A stretch of 64,000 nt of DNA from Ureibacillus sinduriensis BLB-1 = JCM 15800 (lineage in GTDB: Bacteria; Bacillota; Bacilli; Bacillales_A; Planococcaceae), in NCBI RefSeq assembly GCF_000772955.1, contig NZ_JPVO01000050.1, positions 110,835 through 174,834 on the forward strand, given 5' to 3'. Of this stretch, positions 8,234 to 17,417 are shown one piece after another. The position numbers and the translations under genes were made by a program. The notes below the pieces were generated by a model. That model did not search any database. It was not told the origin of the DNA and was given only the letters and a program-made list of their open reading frames with translations. Each line of letters opens with the position of its first letter. Within the stretch, counting starts at the first letter, position 1.

Positions 8234-9793
8234 TCACTTTTTCTTTTGTTGGTTCTCACGCTCAATATGTTCCCGCATCTTCTTCAATCTTTTTATTTCG
8301 TGCTTCTTGATAGGAATCATTTCTGTCCTTAGCATTTTCCACAGTGTGATGGCAAGCAGCAATATAATGAAAGTGAAAGGTAAAGCAGCAACCAAGGCGG
8401 CTGTTTGCAAAGCATCCAAGCCCCCAGCATAAATTAAAACTCCACAAATAGCAGCCATTAAAACTCCCCAAATTAATTTTGTAATAACTGCCGGATTCAT
8501 CGCTCCGTTTGAAGTCATGCTGGCCATTATAAATGTGGCTGAGTCTGCCGATGTGATTAGGAAAGTAAAAATCAGTATAATACCGATTGCTGATATTACC
8601 ATGGATAGTGGCAAGTTATTCAACATCTGGAACAAGGCACTGGTAACGTCCTCATTTACCAATTCAGCGATATTGGTATTTTTGTGTAAGTCATACCAAA
8701 GTGCAGTCCCCCCAAAAGTTGCAATCCAAAAGCATGAGATTACTGGTGGAACGATTAATACACCGTATATAAACTCGCGCACTGTTCTGCCCTTTGATAC
8801 CCTCGCTATAAAAGCTCCGACAAATGGTGACCAAGAAATGGCCCATGCCCAATAAAATACAGTCCAATCCTTTACCCATGTATCTTCTTTATATGGCTGC
8901 AGGCGCAGGCTATATTCAACAAAATGTGTAATATAATCACCTATCGCCAACGTGAATGTCTCCAAGATAAATACTGTCGGCCCCATAATAAATACAAAGG
9001 CCAGCAAAAGTAAAGCTAAAGCCATATTCACATTGCTTAGAATCTTGATGCCCTTTTGTAAACCGGTAGTAGAGGATAGCATGTAACCAATGAACATTAT
9101 GGCAATAATTATGAGCTGCACTAAAAAATTGTTCGGCAAACCGAAAACTGCATTTAAACCGCCGTTTGTTTGCAGCACTCCTAATCCTATCGAAGTTGCC
9201 ACTCCCATGACAGTAGCGATAACAGCAAAGATATCAACGAGATTTTTTATCCCTTTTTTAGGACCGGTAATTGGCTCTAATGAGGTGGATATAAGCAAAT
9301 CTTTCTTTTTATTAAATTGCATATAACACATTATTAGTCCCATCAAGGCATAGACAGACCATTGGCTGATTCCCCAATGGAAGAATGAATAGCCCATGGC
9401 GAGCCTTGCTGCGTCAGTTGTTAATGGTTGCACTTTATCTGTTGGTGTAGTGAAAAAATGGCTCATTGGCTCTGCCACTCCCCAGAAAACCAATCCTACT
9501 CCAAGTCCCGCTGAAAACAGCATCGAAATCCAAGTAACAAATGAGAATTCAGGTTTGGCTTCATTTCCACCAAGTCGAATTGTTCCAAATTTACTAATTG
9601 CCAAAGAAAGCAAAAAGAGAATAATAAAAAAAACCGAAAGTAAATAAAACCAGGAGAAATTTCGAGTAGTCATATCAAATACTGCACTAGCGATTTCTCC
9701 AAACCGGACCGGAAACAAACCGCCTAGCAATACCAACACTAATATGATTAAAGCTGAAACCGAAAACACCGGGTTTTTTACTATTTCTTTCAT
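8234..9793 (-). CDS. opuD: BCCT-family glycine betaine transporter (OpuD-like)
   Basis: 519 residues from ATG at 9793; GAGGAG lies 12 nt upstream, and an in-frame ATG four codons earlier abuts it. Twelve membrane segments and a charged C-terminal tail (KKHEIKRLKKMREHIERE) of the kind that senses osmotic state in BetP/OpuD. GLGVGLVFWGVAEP in TM3 matches the Gly-rich motif of Na+-coupled betaine carriers, and WAWAISWSPFVGAFIARVS carries the Trp-rich substrate region. It imports glycine betaine or a related trimethylammonium compound with sodium. Choline or carnitine cannot be excluded. The opuC ABC operon lies 7 kb away. Confidence 0.85.
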   Translation of the reverse strand: MKEIVKNPVFSVSALIILVLVLLGGLFPVRFGEIASAVFDMTTRNFSWFYLLSVFFIILFLLSLAISKFGTIRLGGNEAKPEFSFVTWISMLFSAGLGVGLVFWGVAEPMSHFFTTPTDKVQPLTTDAARLAMGYSFFHWGISQWSVYALMGLIMCYMQFNKKKDLLISTSLEPITGPKKGIKNLVDIFAVIATVMGVATSIGLGVLQTNGGLNAVFGLPNNFLVQLIIIAIMFIGYMLSSTTGLQKGIKILSNVNMALALLLLAFVFIMGPTVFILETFTLAIGDYITHFVEYSLRLQPYKEDTWVKDWTVFYWAWAISWSPFVGAFIARVSKGRTVREFIYGVLIVPPVISCFWIATFGGTALWYDLHKNTNIAELVNEDVTSALFQMLNNLPLSMVISAIGIILIFTFLITSADSATFIMASMTSNGAMNPAVITKLIWGVLMAAICGVLIYAGGLDALQTAALVAALPFTFIILLLAITLWKMLRTEMIPIKKHEIKRLKKMREHIERENQQKKK

Positions 9794-9910
9794 AGAAAAA
9801 AACATCTCCTCATCAATGAAAACTCCTACTCTCAATCCGCTACCCGAGATCGCTCCAATAAAAACCTTAATTAATGGCGAAGGTTTTTGTAAAAGAACAT
9901 ACATAATATA

Positions 9911-9935
9911 AAAGTCCGGAATTATCCGGACCTTT
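9911..9935 (-). terminator. Terminator of the 51-codon spore gene candidate
   Basis: GTCCGG / CCGGAC with an AAA/TTT extension (one bulge), 6-nt loop, then TTTTATATT on the minus strand. It begins 4 bp after the stop codon at 9939. Confidence 0.75.
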
Positions 9936-9938
9936 GAT

Positions 9939-10094
9939 TTACATAAATCTATTAGCTTTAGCGGCCGTTCTCAAAACTTGGGTCTGGAGCGGAATCTTTG
10001 TTTCTCCATTCATTTGAGATTTATGGAACTTCGGCTTAGCCCAGTTGCGGTGATTCTTTGAAGAATTAGGATCAAGTATTCCCTTTTTTCCCAT
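9939..10094 (-). CDS. Small basic protein, likely forespore-expressed
   Basis: 51 codons starting MGKKGILDPNSSKNHRNWAK, rich in Lys, Arg, Asn and Gln, with no membrane segment. I cannot place it in a known family; its size and composition recall minor small acid-soluble spore proteins, but I see no Ssp signature. It has every part of a real gene: AGGGGTG six nt before the ATG, a consensus sigma-G promoter about 40 bp upstream and a terminator right after the stop. I infer expression in the forespore late in sporulation. The BCCT start codon lies 146 bp downstream, beyond this gene's terminator. Confidence 0.7.
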   Translation of the reverse strand: MGKKGILDPNSSKNHRNWAKPKFHKSQMNGETKIPLQTQVLRTAAKANRFM

Positions 10095-10142
10095 CGGTCA
10101 CACCCCTGTTCAAGTTAGTAGATTTATCAGTAAAATCAAAAT

Positions 10143-10171
10143 TAGTATGATACACTTTCATCAAATCATGC
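10143..10171 (-). promoter_or_regulatory. Sigma-G promoter of the 51-codon gene
   Basis: On the minus strand GCATG (10171-10167), 17-bp spacer, CATACTA (10149-10143): an exact match to gHATR-N17-CATWHTA. Predicted transcript start near 10136, giving a leader of about 40 nt with AGGGGTG at its end. Confidence 0.7.
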
Positions 10172-10307
10172 GCCCATTCTTTAAGTTTACAAACTATACA
10201 GAAATTCCTTTGCTCAATAAAAGTTCTCCGCTCCATTTAATTATTCATTCTATATGGGAACACTTTTTTCACCCTTCCATATTTTATAAAGGAAAGGGGC
10301 GATAAAT

Positions 10308-10610
10308 ATGGTTTCGATAGAACCACTCGAAATAAACGGACACATGTTTACTGCTGTTACTGTACGGTTACCAAAAACAACACTTTTAACTGTTTCGAAC
10401 GAAAACGGGTACATTATGTGCGGGGCGTTGGATGTTGGATTGTTGAATAGTAAATTAGCCGACCGCAAAATTATAGCAGGTCGTGCAGTAGGTGTAAAAA
10501 CCATTGATGATCTACTAAAAGCACCTTTAGAATCTGTTACTCATGAAGCAGAAAAACTGGGCATTGTAAAAGGAACAATCGGTGAAGACGCTTTAATGAT
10601 GATGATTTAA
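10308..10610 (+). CDS. yunC: YunC-family DUF1805 protein
   Basis: 100 residues, full length for the family. The run SNENGYIMCGALDVGLLN, then IIAGRAVGVKTIDDLL and APLESVT, matches B. subtilis YunC along its length. The structure of the family is known but its biochemical role is not. AAAGGGG precedes the ATG. It is a single gene whose 3' end abuts the terminator of the convergent MFS gene: its stop codon is followed by the A-run that serves as the T tract for that terminator. Confidence 0.85.
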   Translation: MVSIEPLEINGHMFTAVTVRLPKTTLLTVSNENGYIMCGALDVGLLNSKLADRKIIAGRAVGVKTIDDLLKAPLESVTHEAEKLGIVKGTIGEDALMMMI

Positions 10611-10641
10611 AAAAAAAGCCCAAGAAATTATTTTTCTTGGG
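10611..10641 (-). terminator. Terminator of the MFS gene at 10628-11857
   Basis: 9-bp stem CCCAAGAAA / TTTCTTGGG (10619-10627 / 10633-10641); the minus strand continues into about ten T residues. The MFS stop codon (10630-10628) lies inside the hairpin loop. Confidence 0.85.
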
Positions 10642-11857
10642 TCACTTTCGTTTTCAGAAGCCCTTTATGCACAAATAAAATACCAATCGTTATCACTGCG
10701 CCAATATAAATAGACATTTGGATTGGTAATAGAAAAGCCCCAATAATAATGCTGGATCGCGCAATTAGGTCCCCTCCTGTATAACCTAAATTGGCAAAAG
10801 CCGCATAAGATCCCCTTTTATCTTCCGGCATCATGCTAGCCTGCTCAGCACTTACAATTGGAGAGTAGATTAATTCCCCGATGGTTGCAACAAAATTGAA
10901 AAATATTAGAATGTTCCAAGGATTTGCGGATGTAACGACGACATAACCCGCCCCATAAACAATCAGTCCAACAAAAATGATCTTTCTTTTATCGAACCGA
11001 TCCGTTAAGCGGCTAACAAAAAAGGTAAGCAGTACGACGAGCAACATGTTCTCGACATTTAGAATACTAAGCATTCTAATCCCGGCAATCTGGAAATCAC
11101 CGATGAAAATCGGCTCAAAATCTTCTGCCAATCGGACGGCAATATAATTGTTTAATGTCAATTCAGCTGCATTAATGCACATTAATCCAACTACCAATAT
11201 AACAAATGATCGATCACGCAAGGCCATTTTATAGTTATGTATAATATCTTTCATTGCATTTCTATGCTCTTGTTTGAGGTAAGGTCGTTTGATGTCAGTG
11301 AGCCAACGCGCATATACAATGAAAATACCGATAGATATAAATGTGAGGACCGCAAATAATTCAATCTGGTGGCTTACATACAAAAGTCCACCGATTGCCG
11401 TTCCGATCGCCATGGATAGATTGTGCAGCCAATAGTCGGCTGTGTAAATTGATTTCCTATTCTCGGGAGTTGTGGAATCGATTATAAGCGCATCCATTGC
11501 CGGGTACTCAAGACTACTTGTCATGGTGAACACAATATAAGCAAATGCAAACAACAGGACAATGTTATGTTCCGGCAGCAAGCTTACCGTCATCAACAAG
11601 AACATTACCGCCGTAAAGAAAGATGATACCAATAGGAGCTTCTTGCGGCTAAAACGATCAGCCACATAGCCACCTACTAAATTGAAGATGAAACTGATGC
11701 CAACAGTTAATACTAAAAAGGTGCCAGCAGACACTTTATTCCATTCCTGTGCGAAAAATAACGCCATAAATGGCAATACGGCAGCTGAAAGAGCCCGGTT
11801 AAAGAATGATGTCAATAATCTCACTTTTACATTTTGAGGATAGTCCTTCCATTTCAT
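10628..11857 (-). CDS. MFS efflux transporter
   Basis: 409 residues from ATG at 11857, chosen because AGGGGG lies upstream; the open frame to 11998 has no ribosome site. Twelve predicted membrane segments; the loop-2 motif between TM2 and TM3 reads GGYVADRFSRKK, the major-facilitator signature, and DRFDKRK is its counterpart in the second half. Family members export drugs or metabolites with proton antiport; the substrate is unknown. Its promoter region faces the esterase gene. Confidence 0.8.
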   Translation of the reverse strand: MKWKDYPQNVKVRLLTSFFNRALSAAVLPFMALFFAQEWNKVSAGTFLVLTVGISFIFNLVGGYVADRFSRKKLLLVSSFFTAVMFLLMTVSLLPEHNIVLLFAFAYIVFTMTSSLEYPAMDALIIDSTTPENRKSIYTADYWLHNLSMAIGTAIGGLLYVSHQIELFAVLTFISIGIFIVYARWLTDIKRPYLKQEHRNAMKDIIHNYKMALRDRSFVILVVGLMCINAAELTLNNYIAVRLAEDFEPIFIGDFQIAGIRMLSILNVENMLLVVLLTFFVSRLTDRFDKRKIIFVGLIVYGAGYVVVTSANPWNILIFFNFVATIGELIYSPIVSAEQASMMPEDKRGSYAAFANLGYTGGDLIARSSIIIGAFLLPIQMSIYIGAVITIGILFVHKGLLKTKVTQEK

Positions 11858-12012
11858 GATGTAGATCCCCCTATCTACTTCATTTATAGCAGAATCCACG
11901 GGTTTGTAATAGTAAATTTTGTAAATACATACATCTACTCCTCTAAGTATAGCCATTATCATAATGGATAAAATAAACCAACAGCAATACTGATCCAAAG
12001 CGGGGTGAAACT

Positions 12013-13122
12013 TTGAAAACAGTACTTGAAATCATAATTTGTTTTATGCTTTTCTTTTGTTTAGGCAATACTGCACCCACACTGGCCCAAGAACCTCAAG
12101 TAAAATCGGAATCATCAAATGTAGATATAACAATTACAGGCGAAGTAGATGAACAGCTTCTGGATCGATTAAAGGAGAACCTGAAAACTGGCAATGAAGA
12201 CGAATTCGATATCGAGGAAGCTATTAAAGGGCCAACGCAATATCTTGATATGGAACAATTTAGGAAAACAGCTCTTGATCTTCCTTACACTGATACACAA
12301 AACGACCGGCAACAACTCGATATTGTTTATCCATGGATCGGAAATCCTCCACATAAAGTAATAGTGGCCCTCCATGGTGGTGGTTGGTCAAACGGTAATC
12401 GTAAATCAGCATCTTTGAAATTAGTCCAGATGGCCACTCAGCAAGGTTATGCAGTGATAAATGTAGGTTATCGACTATCAGGCGAGGCGAAATGGCCGGC
12501 TCAACTTCATGATGTAAAAGCTGCCGTCCGTTTTATACGCGCCAATGCAAAACAATATCGATTAGACACACGCAATATCGTAGTTTGGGGAAATTCCGCG
12601 GGAGGACATTTAGCTAGTATGCTTGCAGCTACAAATGGGATGGAAGAAATGGAGGACCTCTCTATGGGTAACTCCAGCGCTTCATCCGAAGTACAAGGGG
12701 TGGTATCCTGGTACGGGATTTCGGATGTTTCCAAATTGCCAGATGCCAGCATTGATATAGCAAACAAGCTGATGGGTTACAATGTTCGGGACAAGGCAGA
12801 AGAAGCAAAGGTTGCCAGTCCAATTTATAATATTAATAAAAACTTTCCCCCGATTTTCATGATTCATGGCACAAACGATCAAGTCGTTCCGTTTGAGCAA
12901 TCTGTCGAATTTGCAAAAAAAATTAATCAGATCACACAGAAAAAACAAGCCGCATTGAAACTTCACGTTAACGCAAAACATGGGGATGACCAGTTGAAGA
13001 CTATGGAAAACGTGGATGAAAGCCTGAACTTTATAGATAAAATTATGTACCCCGAACGAAAAAATCCTTATCGTACGAAAAGATTTAAGGAAATCAAAAC
13101 AACCTCAGATAAACCATCCTAA
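12013..13122 (+). CDS. Secreted alpha/beta-hydrolase (BD-FAE/esterase type)
   Basis: 369 residues from TTG at 12013 behind GGGGTG. A hydrophobic signal segment (1-25, AxA-like site near TLAQ) precedes an acidic linker and a hydrolase domain (90-345). Oxyanion motif HGGGW at 121-125; nucleophile Ser195 in GNSAGGH; acid Asp289 in HGTNDQVVP; His323 in AKHGDDQ, so the catalytic triad is complete. The family comprises carboxylesterases and feruloyl- or acetyl-esterases acting outside the cell; the exact ester is unknown. A strong terminator follows. Confidence 0.8.
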   Translation: MKTVLEIIICFMLFFCLGNTAPTLAQEPQVKSESSNVDITITGEVDEQLLDRLKENLKTGNEDEFDIEEAIKGPTQYLDMEQFRKTALDLPYTDTQNDRQQLDIVYPWIGNPPHKVIVALHGGGWSNGNRKSASLKLVQMATQQGYAVINVGYRLSGEAKWPAQLHDVKAAVRFIRANAKQYRLDTRNIVVWGNSAGGHLASMLAATNGMEEMEDLSMGNSSASSEVQGVVSWYGISDVSKLPDASIDIANKLMGYNVRDKAEEAKVASPIYNINKNFPPIFMIHGTNDQVVPFEQSVEFAKKINQITQKKQAALKLHVNAKHGDDQLKTMENVDESLNFIDKIMYPERKNPYRTKRFKEIKTTSDKPS

Positions 13123-13149
13123 TCATGAGCTGCTACAAAACAAAAATGC

Positions 13150-13185
13150 AAAAGACCATTTTCCCCAGTGGGGAAATGGTCTTTT
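13150..13185 (+). terminator. Terminator of the esterase gene
   Basis: AAAAGACCATTTTCCCC paired with GGGGAAATGGTCTTTT (one bulged T), 3-nt loop. The stem is AT-flanked and can work in both directions. Confidence 0.8.
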
Positions 13186-13293
13186 GTTGATATACCAAAA
13201 AATTGATTACTCCATCGATTTTCAAATTGGTTATTAAAAATCTTCCTTCGTTCTAATGATTTCTACTTCTGTTCCGAGCTTCATTCGTAGTTG

Positions 13294-13794
13294 CTAATGG
13301 CTTATAGCATCACTAAACTTCCCGGTGATTTTTTCAATTTCGACCTCAAACAATTCCGTTTTCGGTAATGCAGGATAGCCATCCTTTTCAAAAGTCCAGT
13401 TTGGATCGCCGTATTTTTTCCATAGACGATCATAAAACCACTCTTTTTTCTCGACTTCCTCGATATGTTGAACTGTCCCGAATACAACAACACTTGTATA
13501 ACCTAAAGCCGATTGGCATGCATATTTTTTACCCGGTACAATATCCCCCATCTCGCATACCTCAATACTCGTTTTGTCGTTTGCTTTGACATTTTCCCAA
13601 AAGTGACTTTCCCGCAAGTTTCCAATATGTATATAAAGTTTTGAACCACCTTCGTATACATACACAAAAGGAATCACATAAGGATACCCATCTTGACTGA
13701 TGGTTGCAACATGAGCAACTTGTGCATATTTCAGAAATTCGTATGCTTCTTCTTCCGTTACTTCTCTTTTTTTGTTATGAATCGTTCCCCTCAA
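13294..13794 (-). CDS. Pyridoxamine-5'-phosphate-oxidase-like flavin-binding protein
   Basis: 166 residues with the split-barrel FMN-binding fold. HVATISQDGYPYVIPFVYVYEGGSKLYIH followed by a short loop and FWENVKANDKTSIEV is the pattern of the NimA/PNPOx-like group, in which the His/Pro-Tyr segment lines the flavin pocket. Such proteins bind FMN or F420-like cofactors and reduce small substrates, including nitroaromatics in Nim proteins; the true reaction here is unknown. Cytoplasmic, single gene. The 3' end is convergent with the esterase gene. Confidence 0.75.
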   Translation of the reverse strand: MRGTIHNKKREVTEEEAYEFLKYAQVAHVATISQDGYPYVIPFVYVYEGGSKLYIHIGNLRESHFWENVKANDKTSIEVCEMGDIVPGKKYACQSALGYTSVVVFGTVQHIEEVEKKEWFYDRLWKKYGDPNWTFEKDGYPALPKTELFEVEIEKITGKFSDAISH

Positions 13795-13970
13795 CTTCTA
13801 TCTCCCCTTTACTAAAAAGCATATAATCGCCCTTAAATATATATTCTAAATACTCTTTTAAACTCCTTCTTTTAAGTTAGTGACAAAAACAAACCTTCCC
13901 AACATTTATAAATGAACGATTATGTGATAAAATCAAATCGAACAAGCGAATACATGAGGGGGAATTGACA

Positions 13971-14198
13971 ATGGGTAATTCAGTTTTAAAACCAAATGCC
14001 AAGATTAGTCCAGAACGCGAAAGTGAAGCATTGGCTATTCGTAATAACTTAATTATTGAATTATTAGTAAGTGTACTAGATGAAAAATTAGTTATCGAAC
14101 GTCATATTTTACGTGAACGTTTAGCAAATCTTATCGAACTAGCTAAGTACGATGAGGAGCTAAATGAAACGCTTCACGGTGTAATCAATAAATTATAA
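13971..14198 (+). CDS. Small helical protein of unknown function
   Basis: 75 residues from ATG at 13971; GAGGGGG lies eight nt upstream, so the in-frame TTG at 13965 is less likely. Mostly alpha-helical by composition, with heptad-like Leu/Ile spacing in LIIELLVSVLDEKLVIERHILRE (judged by eye) and no membrane segment. I do not recognise the family. It stands alone between a promoter region and a strong terminator, so it is a genuine monocistronic gene. A regulatory or protein-interaction role is possible but unsupported. Confidence 0.6.
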   Translation: MGNSVLKPNAKISPERESEALAIRNNLIIELLVSVLDEKLVIERHILRERLANLIELAKYDEELNETLHGVINKL

Positions 14199-14210
14199 TT
14201 TCCGTATATA

Positions 14211-14242
14211 AAAGAGTCGCTCCATCTAAGGAGCGACTCTTT
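14211..14242 (+). terminator. Terminator of the small helical gene
   Basis: Perfect 13-bp stem AAAGAGTCGCTCC / GGAGCGACTCTTT, 6-nt loop, followed by TATATTTTC. Confidence 0.9.
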
Positions 14243-14333
14243 ATATTTTCAAATAAGCAATGTTCGTGTCTGACTTTTGCTTAAATAATCGATACCGGAC
14301 AAGCATAAACTTACTTATCAAATCGAAAGGAAG

Positions 14334-14603
14334 ATGTATGTGGCATCTGCATTACTTTATATGGTGGTATTGCGGCTAATTTCCGGAAGTATAGAGTTGA
14401 CAGTAGCTGGCTTAATGTATAAGACGCAGGATTTGGAAAAGGCACTTGCCCTTAATTCCATGCTCGCCTTGGTTGGTCCATGTGTTCTTATCATTACGAC
14501 CGGTTTGGGAGTTGCTGGATTGGGCGATAAAATCTCCTTCCAAAAAATACTTTGCCTGTTCGGAGGAATATTGTTGATTTTATTAAGCTTGAAGATGAAA
14601 TGA
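14334..14603 (+). CDS. yqhV: YqhV-family (DUF2619) membrane protein
   Basis: 89 residues, three hydrophobic segments. LRLISGSIELTVAGLMYKT, then LEKALALNSMLALVGP and a C-terminal helix LFGGILLILLS match the small YqhV family of Bacilli (function unknown; in B. subtilis next to the spoIIIA locus). The ATG at 14334 is close to its AAAGGAAG site; the GTG two codons later (14340) has better spacing and may be the true start. Convergent with corA. Confidence 0.75.
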   Translation: MYVASALLYMVVLRLISGSIELTVAGLMYKTQDLEKALALNSMLALVGPCVLIITTGLGVAGLGDKISFQKILCLFGGILLILLSLKMK

Positions 14604-14620
14604 TTATGCTCCATCCAACC

Positions 14621-15583
14621 TTATTTAAACCAGCCTTTCCTTCTGAACCAAAGCAACATAATAATACCGATGATCACCATCAACACCAGCGAGAACAGAT
14701 ACCCAAACTTCCATGAAAGCTCGGGCATATGCTCGAAATTCATGCCATAAATTCCGGCTATGAAGGTTAAAGGCGCAAAGATTGATGTAATGATGGTAAG
14801 TAGTTTCATGACATTATTTGTTTGATGTGAGTTTAACGAGAGATAACTATCTCTTATATCTGCAGTGACTTCCCGATTTGTCATGACCATTTCCGATAAT
14901 TTCAACAGATGATCATAAATATCTGAAAAGTATTCCCTTCTCTCGCTAATGCGGTTGACATTCAAATGGTGGGAATTCAGCATGCGGTAAAGTAAATCCC
15001 TCATAGGATTGACTGAATGCAATAGGTTCAATAGCATATTTCTCGTCTCAAATAATTCATTCATCAGATGATTCATCGATTTCTTGTTCGTATTTTCAAT
15101 CATTCTTTCCAGCTCATCTTCGATTTTATAAATCAACGGAAAGTAATTATCTACGATTTTATCCAGTATTTCATAAAAAATATAATATGGATCCCAGCCA
15201 GTTATTGAATCTTGGGATAAAAATCGATTCCAGACTTTTGAAACCTCTTCCGAAGGCAGCTTATGGAATGTAACAATACAGCTTTCCCCTACAAAAAAAT
15301 CTAATTCATCCTTGTAGATACTCTCGTTTTCTTCCCGGAGGAGATGGGTTACATAAAATGTATAGCTTTTATAATAATCCAATTTAGGGCGCTGAAATTC
15401 AAGTACACAGTCCTCGATCGCAAGAGGATGAAAATGGAAAGTATCCGCAAGATGCTGGATTTCCTCTTCCGTTGGCTCGCTAAAGTCCACCCAAAACCAT
15501 TTATAATCCGACAATACCGCTTGATTAATCGCAATATTCTTTTCTAAGTGATTGTCAGGTGTAATACCTAATATATTGATCAT
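14621..15583 (-). CDS. corA: CorA-type magnesium/divalent cation transporter
   Basis: 320 residues from ATG at 15583 (AGAGGG nine nt upstream; the frame is open to 15691 without a ribosome site). Large soluble N-domain, a long stalk helix, and two C-terminal membrane segments with the family's selectivity motif GMN (IYGMNFEHMPE) at the end of the first. Ends in basic residues (RRKGWFK), as CorA pentamers do. It imports Mg2+ or Co2+ down the gradient at the cytoplasmic membrane. B. subtilis YfjQ is a likely counterpart. Single gene. Confidence 0.9.
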   Translation of the reverse strand: MINILGITPDNHLEKNIAINQAVLSDYKWFWVDFSEPTEEEIQHLADTFHFHPLAIEDCVLEFQRPKLDYYKSYTFYVTHLLREENESIYKDELDFFVGESCIVTFHKLPSEEVSKVWNRFLSQDSITGWDPYYIFYEILDKIVDNYFPLIYKIEDELERMIENTNKKSMNHLMNELFETRNMLLNLLHSVNPMRDLLYRMLNSHHLNVNRISERREYFSDIYDHLLKLSEMVMTNREVTADIRDSYLSLNSHQTNNVMKLLTIITSIFAPLTFIAGIYGMNFEHMPELSWKFGYLFSLVLMVIIGIIMLLWFRRKGWFK

Positions 15584-15815
15584 AAGACTTAACCCTCTCG
15601 AATTTAAACATATGTTATAAAAGGAATTCCCTTTTGCAAAGCTAAGCAAACTTTCGTTTGAAGTAATAGAAGTATGTAACTGCGTGCCCATTATTAGTCG
15701 TAGCCAATGGCAATTTCTATTCCCTGCTGTTTGCCTTCAATTTTTATGCTGAATAGAATCGAAAATCTTACGAATACTTTCTATGAGGCAAACTACTTTC
15801 TAGGGAGGGAAATTC

Positions 15816-16670
15816 GTGTATTTCTATAAAGAAGATTTAATTAATATGATTGTTCCAGATAAACCAGATCCTGCTGCTGCAAAGGTTTTGCAAGAAACCC
15901 TTGGTGGACGTTTTGGAGAAATGCGTACAATGATGCAATTCTCATTTCAAAGTGCCAATTTCCGAGGCAAAGCAAAGCCATACCGGGATTTAATTCGTGG
16001 TATTTTTCTTGAAGAGATCAGTCATGTTGAGCTTGTTCAGACTACTATCAATCAATTATTGAATGGTGCCGGGGATTCTGGTGTCGGCAATGCCGGGATT
16101 GATCAGGCCCCACTAGATGAGGCGATAAAACACGCAAATCCGCATCACTTCATCATGGGTGCCCAAAGCTCATTGCCAGTTGATGCAGCCGGGAACCCTT
16201 GGATGGGGAATTATGTTTACAGTCATGGAAATTTAGTGGCTGATTTATTAGACAACCTCGTACTTGAGTCGACTGGCGTTCTTCAAAAAACAAGAATTTA
16301 TGAAATGAGCTCAAATAAAACACTCAGGGAAACGCTAGCCTTTTTAATTGTTCGTGATAATGCCCATCAAAACGCTTTCGCCAAAGCTCTTGAAACACTG
16401 GGAGTGGAATGGGCAAAATTATTCCCTGTACCGAATTATGACATTACCAAGTATCCGGAATGCCAAAAATATATTGATATGGGCTTCCATAATGCATTCT
16501 TTAACTTCCGATTGGATGACCATCGTGTAGGGGAAATCTTCACTGGCCAATCACCTAGCCGCAACGATGGCGAACTGCGTGTAGTTGATCCGCCGGCACC
16601 TCACCCAATTCCTGAATTGCCTGAAATGCCAAACGAACACAGCCCAGGATTATCCGATTTAAGTAATTAA
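15816..16670 (+). CDS. Manganese (non-heme) catalase
   Basis: 284 residues starting at GTG (15816) behind AGGGAGGG. Four-helix ferritin-like core with the dimanganese ligands in family positions: Glu35, Glu67 and His70 (EEISH), Glu151 (VLESTG), His184 (DNAHQNAF); the 33-residue gap between the last two equals that of Lactobacillus plantarum catalase. The C-terminal tail is Pro-rich (VDPPAPHPIPELPEMP). It disproportionates hydrogen peroxide. Longer than the spore coat protein CotJC and closer to B. subtilis YdbD. No signal peptide. Own promoter and hairpin. Confidence 0.92.
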   Translation: MYFYKEDLINMIVPDKPDPAAAKVLQETLGGRFGEMRTMMQFSFQSANFRGKAKPYRDLIRGIFLEEISHVELVQTTINQLLNGAGDSGVGNAGIDQAPLDEAIKHANPHHFIMGAQSSLPVDAAGNPWMGNYVYSHGNLVADLLDNLVLESTGVLQKTRIYEMSSNKTLRETLAFLIVRDNAHQNAFAKALETLGVEWAKLFPVPNYDITKYPECQKYIDMGFHNAFFNFRLDDHRVGEIFTGQSPSRNDGELRVVDPPAPHPIPELPEMPNEHSPGLSDLSN

Positions 16671-16675
16671 AACAA

Positions 16676-16709
16676 GTGCTAGTCTCTATTTTTCCATAGA
16701 GACTAGCAC
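16676..16709. terminator. Bidirectional terminator between catalase and opuC
   Basis: Perfect 14-bp stem GTGCTAGTCTCTAT / ATAGAGACTAGCAC, 6-nt loop. T-rich tract on the minus side (TTGTTTT), weak on the plus side; it serves the convergent catalase and opuCD ends. Confidence 0.8.
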
Positions 16710-16727
16710 ACATACTGCACTTTTATC

Positions 16728-17417
16728 TCACATCGGCGAGATTACCTTTTTTTGTTGACGTTTTACCGGGTCTAATTGACGCTCTATGGCTCCTAGTAAT
16801 ATATCCGATAAAATAGCCATCAAAGCTGTCGGCAGAGCACCGGCCATAATAATCGCTGTTCGATCCGTTGCATTTGTACCCCGGATAATAATGTCGCCTA
16901 AACCTCCAGCACCAATAAATGCCCCGATAGCTGTAATACCAATGGCAATGACAAGGGCAATACGGATTCCTGTAATCATCACCGAGAGCGATAAGGGCAA
17001 CTCAATCATATATAACACTTGTGTCTTCGTCATCCCCATACCTCGCCCTGCATCTGTTACACCTTTATTGATCGTTGTAATACCAACATAGGTATTTTTT
17101 ATAATGGGAAGTAACGAGTAGAAAAAAACCGTTACAATAACAGTTGTTTTTCCTAATCCTAAAACAAGCATTAAGATCGCCATTAATGCTAAAGCGGGTA
17201 TCGTTTGTATAATATTAGCCAATGTAATTACAACGTTAGAGGCTTTTCCATACTTCGAAATAAAGATGCCTATCGGAATTCCAACCAGGGCCGCCAGTAG
17301 TACACCATATATCGAGATTAAGAAGTGATCAAGAAACTGATTAAAAACGTACAAGCCATTTTCCTGCATATAGAAGATAAACTGATCTGTTGCAGACATT
17401 TGGGACATATCCTGCAT
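16728..17417 (-). CDS. opuCD: Osmoprotectant ABC transporter permease OpuCD
   Basis: 229 residues, about six membrane segments with the binding-protein-dependent permease motif in the cytoplasmic loop ([16 protein letters not shown], ending in GG-G-D). Last gene of the opuC operon; its ATG shares one base with the stop codon of opuCC. With OpuCB it forms the channel for the osmoprotectant (betaine, choline, carnitine and others). It is the more diverged of the two permeases here. The OpuC label rather than OpuB rests on likeness alone: substrate range cannot be read from the sequence. Confidence 0.85.
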   Translation of the reverse strand: MQDMSQMSATDQFIFYMQENGLYVFNQFLDHFLISIYGVLLAALVGIPIGIFISKYGKASNVVITLANIIQTIPALALMAILMLVLGLGKTTVIVTVFFYSLLPIIKNTYVGITTINKGVTDAGRGMGMTKTQVLYMIELPLSLSVMITGIRIALVIAIGITAIGAFIGAGGLGDIIIRGTNATDRTAIIMAGALPTALMAILSDILLGAIERQLDPVKRQQKKVISPM

